Assembly (NCBI RefSeq): GCF_000142905.1
Contig: NW_013657644.1
Location: 1-32,062 of the forward strand
Source: Thecamonas trahens ATCC 50062
Taxonomy: Eukaryota > Apusozoa > Apusomonadida > Apusomonadidae
Length of the DNA stretch: 32,062 nt
Reading direction: 5' to 3'
Made by a program: the position numbers and the translations under genes. Shown piece after piece: positions 8,626 to 18,310 of the stretch. Below the pieces are notes generated by a model that was given only the letters and a program-made list of their open reading frames with translations, had not been told where the DNA came from and did no database searches. The number at the start of each line of letters is the position of its first letter. Position 1 is the stretch's first letter.

Positions 8626-11087
8626 TTACAGCTCGCCGCTACCATCATACGTTTCGCCCGTGCCCAGCTCGCCATGGTCGCTCGGGTCAGCAGCATCGCC
8701 ACTTACCTCGGTGCGCTCGTCAGAGCTCTGGATAAGCATGTCGTCGGCAATGACAGCGTCAGGCAGCCCGTCGTCCGCATCGGCGCTGTCGCTGGCATGT
8801 GAGCCCGCTTCGGAATCGGAGATGAGCCGCTCGTGCCCGGTTCGCGAAACAGGAGCCCCAACGAGCGACAAGAGGCCCAACACCTTTGCACGACGGTAGA
8901 CCCAAGCGCCGCCGATGGCGAGAGTGATGACAGCGATGCCGAGAACAATGAAGAGTGGCGCCCGCGATGCGCCCGGGCTGCCAGAAATTTCGTTTCCACA
9001 CCACTTGCGAGACGGCGCAAACGGGTCGTCGGCGCCATCGATGCACGAGTCCCCGGCCACCCGACGGTACCCGCGGGTGATGCGGTAGTAGCCGTCAGCC
9101 GGACACTCACCCCGTTCTGTGTCGTCCGGAGCGTCTTTGCCAGACTTGAGCACGCACGCCGCGTCGGGATCGTCCTGGCTCTCGCGGACATACCCGACGT
9201 CGCACTCCCAGTCGGCTGCTGTACACATGCAGTGGTCTGCATCGGGACCGTCGTGACTCTCCAGCGGGACGCACAACGCGTCGGGCTTGCGCCGCCGATA
9301 CGTGTTCTCACGCCCAAGCACGCATCCATAGCCAGGGCTCCAGCTCTCGTACTGCGAGGGGATACAGACCGGCGGGAGTGACGGCGGCACTACGTCGACG
9401 CGGACGAGGCCGACCCCACCAAACGACTCGGTCTCGAGCATCCAGCTGTAGCGTGTTGAGCTCGCAGACTTGTCGTCGATGACCGAAACGTCGGTGACAC
9501 CTACAACACGAACGTTCGAGCCGTCGTCACTGAGCGCGACGGCAGAGAACGCAGCGCCGGTAACATGGCGCACGCCGACAAATTGGGTCTGCTCACGCGG
9601 GACACGTAGGACGGCACCGCCGTCGCGGGCCATCCAGAATCCGACGTCTTCGTTGCCGCTGAGCAGCTCCCAGCTAGCTCCAGCGTCGGATGAGAACGCT
9701 GCTGCGCCTTCGGCGCCATCCAGAGCACCGGCGGCATACACGATACCGGGCGCGGACAAGGCGTAAGCCAGGCAGCCGCGAGCACCCAGATCAATCGCAA
9801 ACGGACACCCCCCGCGCCAACAAGAGCACACGGCAGCGGTGCGTCGTGCGCATCGCGCTGGGGACCCGTCAGCGGCTGCCAGCTCCCGCCGGCATCGGTC
9901 GAAACAAGGGTGGTGATCACCAGCGGTGCGTTGGCTCCAGCAAACGGATTGTCGACAACGTTGGCGGCAAGCACGCCCTCTACTGATGCGAGCGGGCCAA
10001 ACGCTGGCCCAATGTCGTTCTCGTGGACGTGCTCAAGCATGAGCGCAAACGAAACGCCATCGGCGCTTGAGGTGTACAGGTGGCCCCACGATGCGTGCTC
10101 CGCGATGTGAAGGACAACAGCGTCAGTACCGTCGTCGAGGAACTGATGCGCACGCTCCTCGAGCGTGAGTGAGTTGGGAAGCTTGACTCGGTTGAACTCC
10201 TTGCCGTCGGACGAGACAGTGAGATGGACGGCAGCACCATCGTCCTCGAGCGTCTCGACATAAACAAATGAGGGTGCCACTAGCTCAAAAGCGGCACCGC
10301 CACGGACTTCGCCAATGATCGGAACAGCGAGAATGCTGGTCGGAGCCTCGTCAATCCGGGCTGCGCGTCCGGCGTTGAGCACACCGAAGAACATGTCGAG
10401 CGAGTAGTCAACGTCGAGCTGCGAGTCTTCCGAGGCGCGAGCAGACCACTTGACGACAAGTACAGCATCATCGCTGACCGCTGATACCTTGAGCTGAGCA
10501 GCCCAGCCGTGCTGGACAACATAGTCTGCGATGAGCGACCACGACGCGCCGTAGTCCTTGGTCATGCCGAGGACGCGGAAGCAGCGGAAGCGCGGCTTGT
10601 CGAGGCAGCCGTCCGAGGCAAACCGCGCCAGCCACCAGCCGTTCTGGTGCGGATGGAAGGAAACCAGGTCCGATGCCCGTGCCACCGGGACTCGCGCCAC
10701 GTCCACCGCCAGCGGCGTTGACATCGGTTGCCAGCTGGCGCCGCCGTCCTTGGACACAAAGTGGACCTTGCCCATTCCGCCCCCGACCGCCACCACCACA
10801 TCACCGTGGGAATAGACCTCCGCCACCAGCGAGTCCTCTGCTCCAGACGGAAGCTTAACCTCAACCGGCGCCTCGCCCATGCCTCCGGACCGCATCACCC
10901 GGCCATCAGCAAGCACAGCGAGGAACCAGCCTCCCGGGCCGGAAGCGGTGTCGACGACCTGTGACGGGACGTGGGCAATGGTTGCCTCGGCCGCTGACAC
11001 CGCCAGCGGTACGTGGAGGGAGGTAAGCGCAACGAGTGTGACGAGGAGCCAAACACGGGGCACGTGGGGGTGGCTGAGCGTGTGCAT
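8626..11087 (-). CDS. Vps10/sortilin-type sorting receptor, with a one-base frame break
   Basis: A type I membrane receptor of about 820 residues that would carry luminal cargo between Golgi and endosomes. It has a signal peptide (VWLLVTLVALTSLHVPLAVSA), then a beta-propeller with Asp-box/BNR motifs (SKDGGASW, TKDYGASW, STDAGGSW, SSDAGASW). A Cys-rich 10CC module follows (CIPSQYESW, YGCVLG, CMC, DWECDVGYVRE, YRRVAGDSC), then one membrane span (LFIVLGIAVITLAIGGAWVY). The acidic cytosolic tail has DDMLI, close to the DxxLL sorting signal. The frame is broken at a C6 run on the plus strand (9808-9813); one more base joins ...CALVGAG to GCPFAIDLGARGCLAY, the expected order in the Vps10 domain. 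Without it automatic calling would produce two truncated genes. The start at 11087 is the ATG just before the signal peptide. Fungal Vps10 has two propellers; this single-propeller form is sortilin-like. Confidence 0.9.
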
Positions 11088-11196
11088 GGCCTCGAGAGAG
11101 CTATACGTTGGTATCGCTCGTCGGTCCGGACCGAAAAGGCAACAAGACGCCACGTGACTGGTCGGCGGCGGCTGGTATCGTGTACATGCTGATGAT

Positions 11197-11710
11197 TTAC
11201 GCCTCCTCCCAAACATACTCGTAGGTGACTTCCTTCGAGACGGCGACAGACTTGTTCTTCTTGCCCCTCTTGGACTTCTTGCCCTTGATGACCTCTTCCT
11301 CGTAGACGTACTCGTATTCGACAACCGCCGACTTGCCCCCGACAGGCACGTCCTCGTAGACGTACTCGTAGTCGCCAGCTGCGCTACGCCCGCCCATGCC
11401 GAGACTCTTGGCAGGGACATGCTCGTAAACATACTCGTACTCTACGGTGGCGGCGGCACCATGTCGGCGGCCCCTGCCGCGTCCGCGTGTCGACGACTGG
11501 GTGACATCGTAGTCCTCCGAAGACTTACTCGCCTCCGAGGACGACGAGACTCCAGGCCCATCTGCAGCTGCAGCCGAAGCCGAAGCCCTCAACGGCACCG
11601 GCGACGACGACGATGAGGACGACGACGTTGATAACGAAGCCACAGATGACGTTGATGACGAAGCCACAGACGACGACGATGACGACATCTCATCCGACGA
11701 CGACGACGAC

Positions 11711-11756
<46 letters not shown>

Positions 11757-12699
11757 ACGACGACGCCGAGTTCGACACAGACGATGCGAAAGAGGCTGAT
11801 GACGACAGTGCCTCGGTCGCCGTCGACGACGCCGACGTTGCGGACGTGTCCGATCCCGAGCTGCTGGTGCTTGACGAGGTCTTGGCGCTACGGGCGGAAG
11901 GCGACGAACGCTTCGACCGCAAACTGGTCTCACCGCGCGACGACGAGGTGGCCTTGGCCATGGCCGACTGTCCTTTGCGCGCATGCTTGGCCTGCTTCTT
12001 TTGGAGCGCGCGTTGTTCTGAGGCGACCTCCTTGGCAACGCTGGTGCGTTCCCGCATTGACTTGGAGGCCTTCTTGGAATACTTGGCGGCAGCATCCTTG
12101 TCACCCGCCATGTGCGCCGCGTGTGCCTTGCGCTGCGCGTCGGCGGTCTTGGCATCGAGCTGGGCCATCTTGTTGAAAAGCTTAGCTTGCTTGACCTGCG
12201 AGGCTGCCACCGCCTTGCGGTGATCAGCGGAAGCAGTGACGCTGGCTATGGCGTTAGCGTCGAGCGCTGGCGCAGCCGATGGGCGCGGGCCGGACCAGGA
12301 GTTGTAGCCGGCTGGTGGGCGAGCCCTGCGGCTGTTGACCGGCATCGAGAGCGAGTTGAATCCGGCGGGTGCCATCGATTGCGGCGGCGGCGAGCGCGTG
12401 GGAGGCGTGGCCCCTCCAGGTGCCCGCGGCAGAGACCCGAACCCGGTGCCCGAATGAGACGAGACGTTGCCGCCCGCACTCGCAGCGGAGCTCACGGCCA
12501 TACCGCCTCCAGCCGCGGGGCCTGTGTTTGCACCTTGCCCTGACTCTGCCGTCGTGTTGACGCTCAATCGATTGTCATTGCCAGCTCCCATCGCGGTCGA
12601 CCTCGCTTTGGTGCTTGTACCCAGGCTCGACGCCGCTGCTCCAACGCTGCGGGCGTCAGCACCTTGCCGCGACACAGTAGCCGCTGGCATCGTTGGCAT
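11197..12699 (-). CDS. Ser-rich protein with four C-terminal YEYVYE-type motifs
   Basis: A 500-residue protein of unknown family. The N-terminal third is Gly/Ala/Pro/Ser-rich and disordered. A basic helical segment follows (about residues 155-255, HRKAVAASQVKQAKLFNKM, then KKASKSMRERTSV and QRALQKKQAKHARKG). Next is a Ser tract (about 270-400) interrupted by Ala, Thr and Val. The C-terminal 90 residues hold four spaced motifs: VEYEYVYEHVP, GDYEYVYEDVP, VEYEYVYEEEV and VTYEYVWEEA, separated by basic GKKSKRGKKNK-like linkers. No signal peptide or membrane segment is present. The ATG at 12699 lies 8 bp downstream of the stop of the upstream gene. Since the two frames differ by one base and the upstream frame is open, a single longer gene interrupted by an error is possible. 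Confidence 0.65.
11690..11775 (-). repeat. Trinucleotide-derived Ser/Ala codon repeat
   Basis: On the plus strand this is a run of GAC/GCC triplets with a hexamer period (GACGCC). On the coding strand it encodes alternating Ser-Ser-Ala units inside the Ser tract of the YEYVYE protein. Such in-frame triplet repeats often vary in length between strains. Confidence 0.8.
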
Positions 12700-12707
12700 G
12701 TGGTACC

Positions 12708-14353
12708 TCACGCCTGTGCTCGATCCCTTTCGCGCTCCAGGTGCACCTTCCCCGGCGTGGCCATACTGTCCCGGGTTGCAGCGCCAGTGCTGGAGACTGC
12801 AGTTGAGGTCGCGGCCCTGTGTCCAGCCGGTTCCGTCGCAAGCGCAGCACTTGGTGCTGCCGAGCTAGATGCCACTCTTGCCCTGGAGCTTGGCGTCGCA
12901 CTTGCCGATCCCATGTGCGAGCCAGACCACACACCGGCTGCTGGACCAGACATTCCATGCCCGCTCACACCACCAGTGCCCGACATCGCGCTCACGGGAC
13001 CGCCCTGTCCACCTGACGCGACTCTGGCACCAGCACCGGGAGCCACAGACACAGTCTGCACCCCGGCTCCAGATCCATACATCGCACTTGCTGATCCCAT
13101 GTGCGAGCCAGACCAAACACCGGCTGCTGGACCAGACACCGCATATCTCGGCCTGTATCCGCCATCCCAGGGTGCAAATGTATACCCACCCATTCCGCCG
13201 GGGCCGGACATCAGGTACACGGGACCGCTGTTGCTACCAGGTACAACTCCAGCGTCAGTAGTCGATGTCGCCCCGCCATCATCTGGCTCCGCAGACGCAA
13301 CCTGCACCCCGGCTCCAGAACCATACATCGCGCTTGCCGATCCCATGTGCGAGCCAGACCACGCACCGGCTGCTGGACCAGACATTCCATGCCCGCTCAC
13401 ACCACCAGTGCCCGACATTGCGCTCACGGAACCGCCCTGTCCACCTGATGCGACCCCGGCACCAGCACCGGGAGCCACAGACACAGTCTGCACCCCGGCT
13501 CCAGATCCATACATCGCACTTGCCGATCCCATGTGCGAGCCAGACCACGCACCGGCTGCTGGACCAGGCATTCCATGCCCGCTCACACCACCAGTGCTCG
13601 ACATCACCCACACAGGACCGCTGTCTCCGCCAGGCGCGACTCCGACTCCAGCGCTAATAATCGCCACCGCCGCACTCTGGTCGACTGCAGCATCCGTCAC
13701 ATTGACCGCACTATCATCCACTTTGCCAGGGCCGGTAGTCATCGCATACCACGATGGGACAAGTTGGACTGGCGTTGCGGCCGGAGCCAGCGGCCAAGCG
13801 CGACCGCTAACGTTGACACCGCTACTGGCGCCGAGTACACCCCCGAGCGCGCCGCCGAACCGCACCACCACCTTCACGTGCCGCACATATTGCGGGCTAC
13901 AGCGCTTGCGAGCGATGACAATGTTAGACACTGGTACCGCAAACGGCAGTGTCATGCACGTCGACGAGTACAGCGCCCAGGTTGACCACTTGCGGAACAA
14001 ATCCTCCGCGAGAGCCACGAACCGACCGCAGCCCACAGGAAGACAACGCCCGCAAGGTGAAAGTCAAGGACGCCCGGATGGACGCCAAAGCCCACTCCCT
14101 GCAGCATGTCCACCAGTGCCTGCCGCGTCAACCCGCGTCCCAGCACCTTGCGCTCGCTGCCCATGCTGCGGGTCAGGCGCTCGAAATGTTCGTTAGCCAC
14201 CTGAGCCAACGGCTGAATAGCCTCTTCCTCCCTGCCGGCCAATCCACTGACTACATCCGCACGACCACTGTCTGCAGCACATGAAACAACTTCAACGTTC
14301 TCCTTTTCGCTTGCAACTGCAACGCCTGTCTTGCTCATTGCTGCACTTGCCAT
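12708..14353 (-). CDS. Gly-rich tandem-repeat protein, probable one-base frame break near the N-terminus
   Basis: Two frames are combined. From ATG 14353 (MASAAMSKTG) the first frame gives a helical, charged region with ERLTRSMGSERKVLG and LTRQALVDMLQGVGFG. Near 14040-14065 the protein-like signal moves to the next frame (RFVALAEDLFRKWSTW), which runs to TGA at 12708. One missing base, or less likely a very small intron, would connect them, giving about 548 residues. The N-terminal 150 residues have a helix-loop-helix feel, faintly like a degenerate EF-hand, but I would not name a family. The rest is Gly/Ala/Ser-rich, built of near-identical units containing AWSGSHMGSASAMYGSGAG and VSGHGM. 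No membrane segment or signal peptide is clear. Function is unknown. It sits 94 bp after the gene upstream and 8 bp before the next. Confidence 0.55.
12901..13600 (-). repeat. Coding tandem repeat, 186-bp period (one unit extended to 246 bp)
   Basis: The block CCCATGTGCGAGCCAGACCA (plus strand) recurs with units beginning at about 12901, 13087, 13333 and 13519, giving spacings of 186, 246 and 186 bp. These are multiples of three (62, 82 and 62 codons). Units are nearly identical over most of their length. The longer spacing contains a divergent insert with GGYRPRYAVSGPAAG-type sequence. Such similarity points to recent duplication or gene conversion, and copy number in the assembly may be wrong. 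Confidence 0.85.
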
Positions 14354-14447
14354 GCTACAGTCGGCTCGATTAAGAGAGAGATATGACGACACTGTCGCTT
14401 TTTCTCTGCCGCACTTTAGCACCCAGCCATCTCGCCACAAACGCAAC

Positions 14448-15266
14448 TCATGACGAATCGCTGTCAGACTCGCTACCCGACTCGCTCTCCGACTCATTCG
14501 AGCACGAGCTGGAGCTAGCGCTAGCGCTGGCACTGGCACTGGTGCTGTTGCTAGCACCACCAATCAAGGCCACCAGTCTGTCCGTCTGCTGGCCACCGAT
14601 CCGCTGCCAAACGAGCTGCAGCTGCCGGGCATGCGCGACGTAGGCCCGGCGAAGGCGAAAATGCGCTGCCGCAGCCGCGCGCCCGGCCTCGGCATGAGTT
14701 CCTGCCAGCCGCCGTGCCTCGTCGAGATGGTCGCGAACACGGGCGTAGTCGCCACCAAACGCTGCCAGCCGTGCAAAGTGATGTGCCGCCCCAATCTTGC
14801 GATACGCTTCGATCCACATGCGCTGCGCCTCGCTGATCTCGCCCTGGATTTCACTCACCTGAGCAGCCAGCTCGCTGCGGAGCGTCGCTAACTCGCCCGC
14901 AGCCTCTTCATCTACCAGTGGTCGCGGCTGCGGCGGAACCAGCCCGTACATCGACCCCGACCGCGCTGCATACACGCCTCCGTATCCGCTACCGTACCCG
15001 CTCGCCAGCCCGCTGCTTCGTCCGCCAATGTAGCCATACCCGCTCATCGTCTTGCGCATCGGACCCGATCTCAGTCTCTCCCTCGCCGCCCGACTGCCAC
15101 CATTCCATGACCGCACGCCTGTTCCCAACGTCTCTCGGGCCCCACCTGCACCGCCACCAACGACACCACCACCAACGACACCACCACCACCACCACCACC
15201 ACCAAGATGTAGCTGCCCACGGTAATACCGTGGGACTAGCGGATGTGCAACACTGGTCATATCCAT
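14448..15266 (-). CDS. Hypothetical Gly/Tyr-rich coiled-coil protein with acidic Ser tail
   Basis: A 272-residue protein. The N-terminus has a poly-Gly/Val tract (about residues 20-40), followed by Arg/Gly and a GYGYIGG...SGYGSGYGG stretch. Residues about 115-230 form a helical, probably coiled-coil domain (EEAAGELATLRSELAAQV, then RMWIEAYRKIGAAHHFARL and RLRRAYVAHARQLQLVWQRI). The tail is an Ala/Ser run ending in a Ser/Glu/Asp string (SESESGSESDSDSS), which resembles casein kinase 2 substrate tails. ATG 15266 is the first start in frame. Divergent from the membrane-protein gene starting at 15399. I do not recognise the family. Confidence 0.6.
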   Translation of the reverse strand: MDMTSVAHPLVPRYYRGQLHLGGGGGGGGVVGGGVVGGGAGGARETLGTGVRSWNGGSRAARERLRSGPMRKTMSGYGYIGGRSSGLASGYGSGYGGVYAARSGSMYGLVPPQPRPLVDEEAAGELATLRSELAAQVSEIQGEISEAQRMWIEAYRKIGAAHHFARLAAFGGDYARVRDHLDEARRLAGTHAEAGRAAAAAHFRLRRAYVAHARQLQLVWQRIGGQQTDRLVALIGGASNSTSASASASASSSSCSNESESESGSESDSDSS

Positions 15267-15398
15267 TCTTTCTCCACCAACAACTACAGTTCCACGAGGA
15301 GTGTCCCTTTCACCCCCCCCCCCGTCCCGTCCCTCCAGTCCTTGCTCCCCGTCACTTCACCCCCCTCCCCCCCCCCACCACACACACAGACCCTGACC
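15267..15398. promoter_or_regulatory. Divergent promoter region between coiled-coil and membrane-protein genes
   Basis: This 132-bp interval separates divergent starts at 15266 (minus) and 15399 (plus), so both promoters must lie here or inside the coding ends. It contains C runs at about 15312-15321 and 15366-15377. It ends in CCACACACACAG a few bases before the plus-strand ATG, very like the splice acceptor of KRR1, so a leader intron for the plus-strand gene is possible. No TATA-like element is evident. Confidence 0.45.
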
Positions 15399-16331
15399 AT
15401 GTCGCTCAGTAGCACCAGTCGAGGATTCCACATGCGGGATCCAAGTAGAACACCATACAAACATCTTGCCTTTGCACACTCACTGGCTCTCCTTCTCCTT
15501 GCCCTTGGCATGTACGGATGGGCGCTCCGCAACTCACTGGCAACACACAAAGGCTTTGATCTCGGCGCTCCGGTCTTTGTTCTCCTCGCTCTGGCTGGTG
15601 TATGTGGCTGCTACGCTGCTGCTGATCGCTCGACCCTTTACTCGGCCGTCCATCTTGCTGCCCTTGCCACTGCACTGGCAGGTGTCGTCGGCGTCTACGG
15701 CGTCTCGCTCGGCGCTGTCAATGTGTGCGGACGGAGCGACGCGAGCTGCTTGACTGGCGATGCGCTGCAGAAGGAGAACATCGAGCTTGCACTGCCGCTG
15801 GCTGGATGGATTCTGTGGTGCGGTGGTGGAATGGTCGTTGTCGGCCTGGCCACGGTCTCAGACGAGGTCCCGCCCGACGCCCGCATCTCGCCCTTCCTCA
15901 ACGTCGGTGCCGGCTCGCTCCTACCTCGCGCAGTCTTTGGCATTGCGCTGGCCAACCTCGCCGGCGGCACCGCGGCCTTTGTCCAAGCATGCGTCGCCTC
16001 GCTGCAGACCTCCCGCCTCGCTGCGGGCGTCATCGGCTTCCCGCTGCCTATGCTCGCCGGCGTCACCGGCCTCTTTGCTGCCCGCTCGCGCTTTCCATCC
16101 TACGCCCGCCTCCACTTTGCCACGCTGGTCGCCTCCCTGGCTGCCACCCTTGTCACGTACGTCTTCCAGCTTGCCCGCCAGGACGACGACAACGCGCCTA
16201 TTGTCCGCGATGGCGTCCTTCTCGGTGCATGGGTGATCTCCGGCCTGGTAGCCACTGCCGTCGCCTCGCGCCACGTCGCCTACGTCACCGACAAGTGGCA
16301 AGAGTCGGCCACGCTCCGCATCATCCGCTAG
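15399..16331 (+). CDS. Polytopic membrane protein, about eight predicted segments
   Basis: A 310-residue hydrophobic protein starting MSLSSTSRGF. The segments I see by eye are AHSLALLLLALGMYGWAL, PVFVLLALAGVCGCYAA, AALATALAGVVGVYGV, LPLAGWILWCGGGMVVVGL, AVFGIALANLAGGTAAFV, IGFPLPMLAGVTGLFAA, FATLVASLAATLVTYVF and GAWVISGLVATAVA. They look arranged as two sets of four. A loop between segments 3 and 4 has two Cys (NVCGRSDASCLTGD) and would be outside the cytosol if the N-terminus is cytosolic. There is no cleavable signal peptide. The family is not recognised; tetraspanin-like or claudin-like four-helix folds are candidates by shape only. The start is the ATG after the CACACACAG motif; the open frame extends upstream as Pro-rich non-protein-like sequence. 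It ends 9 bp before the stop of the convergent gene. Confidence 0.72.
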   Translation: MSLSSTSRGFHMRDPSRTPYKHLAFAHSLALLLLALGMYGWALRNSLATHKGFDLGAPVFVLLALAGVCGCYAAADRSTLYSAVHLAALATALAGVVGVYGVSLGAVNVCGRSDASCLTGDALQKENIELALPLAGWILWCGGGMVVVGLATVSDEVPPDARISPFLNVGAGSLLPRAVFGIALANLAGGTAAFVQACVASLQTSRLAAGVIGFPLPMLAGVTGLFAARSRFPSYARLHFATLVASLAATLVTYVFQLARQDDDNAPIVRDGVLLGAWVISGLVATAVASRHVAYVTDKWQESATLRIIR

Positions 16332-16340
16332 CCACCGCAT

Positions 16341-16727
16341 TCACTGCCGCAGATCGCGCCGCAGTATCGCAGACACCTTGCGCAGCCGCGCCATGTACTT
16401 GGCCCGGTGCTTGGACGACATCGAGATGTTGTTGAACGCATCCTGCCAGACTGCCACTCCGCGCTGCAGCGTGTACTTGTCCACCCCGCGCGCCTCCATC
16501 ATCCCGATGAACAGCTCGGCGTCAAAGAAGCTCTCGACCAGCCGATGATAGCACTGCGCGTCAAACACATCCTGCGGCCTCGTCGCATTGACATTGAGCC
16601 CCACGACGCCATCACCAAGCCCTCCAGTCATCCCTGCCCCAGCCATGATCCCAGCCATTCCATCCCCGCTCGCGTAGCTGGCCTTGATCCCCGCCGCCCG
16701 CCGCGCCTCTTCGCGCTCTCGCTCGCC
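16341..16727 (-). CDS. C-terminal exon of an unidentified gene (5' end in or beyond the gap)
   Basis: The frame from 16727 to the stop at 16341 encodes 128 residues: GERERE and EARRAAGIKASYASGDG, a Met/Gly-rich stretch, then a well-ordered helical region (RPQDVFDAQCYHRLVESFF, DAELFIGMMEARGVDKYTL, VWQDAFNNISMSSKHRAKYM, LRKVSAILRRDLRQ). The coding frame upstream of the ATG at 16658 is open and protein-like back to a CTTAG at 16732-16728, which looks like a splice acceptor. The true start is therefore probably upstream, in the N gap or its flank. Alternatively the gene starts at 16658 (105 residues). I do not recognise the domain. Confidence 0.6.
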   Translation of the reverse strand, partial: GEREREEARRAAGIKASYASGDGMAGIMAGAGMTGGLGDGVVGLNVNATRPQDVFDAQCYHRLVESFFDAELFIGMMEARGVDKYTLQRGVAVWQDAFNNISMSSKHRAKYMARLRKVSAILRRDLRQ

Positions 16728-16827
16728 CTAAGCCCCTTCCGCGTGAGTCCCCACCGCATCATCACGCTCCGCACCGTCTCCTCTCCACATCCACCCCGCC
16801 CTACACACCTACCCGGATCCCACCGCC

Positions 16828-17038
16828 NNNNNNNNNNNNNNNNNNNNNNNNNNNNNNNNNNNNNNNNNNNNNNNNNNNNNNNNNNNNNNNNNNNNNNNNN
16901 NNNNNNNNNNNNNNNNNNNNNNNNNNNNNNNNNNNNNNNNNNNNNNNNNNNNNNNNNNNNNNNNNNNNNNNNNNNNNNNNNNNNNNNNNNNNNNNNNNNN
17001 NNNNNNNNNNNNNNNNNNNNNNNNNNNNNNNNNNNNNN
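16828..17038. other. Assembly gap of 211 Ns
   Basis: Bases 16828-17038 are all N. Flanking sequence on the right is an extreme C-rich tract (about 17039-17117), similar to intron interiors in the window. The gap lies between two divergent genes whose first exons are missing, so it probably hides both first exons and the shared promoter. Confidence 0.98.
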
Positions 17039-17040
17039 CC

Positions 17041-18282
<1,242 letters not shown>

Positions 18283-18310
18283 ATCATTCCCATCCCTACT
18301 CTCCTTCTCT

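Noticed and set aside
7711-8802. 363-codon plus-strand open frame
   Set aside because: It is antisense to the dehydrogenase and sortilin genes, which have clear family motifs; the Ser/Thr/Ala/Arg translation is typical of a GC-rich shadow.
12664-14196. 510-codon plus-strand frame rich in Pro and Asp (PDIALT repeats)
   Set aside because: It mirrors the 186-bp repeats on the opposite strand. Frame choice is not absolutely certain, but the minus-strand reading continues into a plausible ordered N-terminal region and fits the neighbouring gene order.
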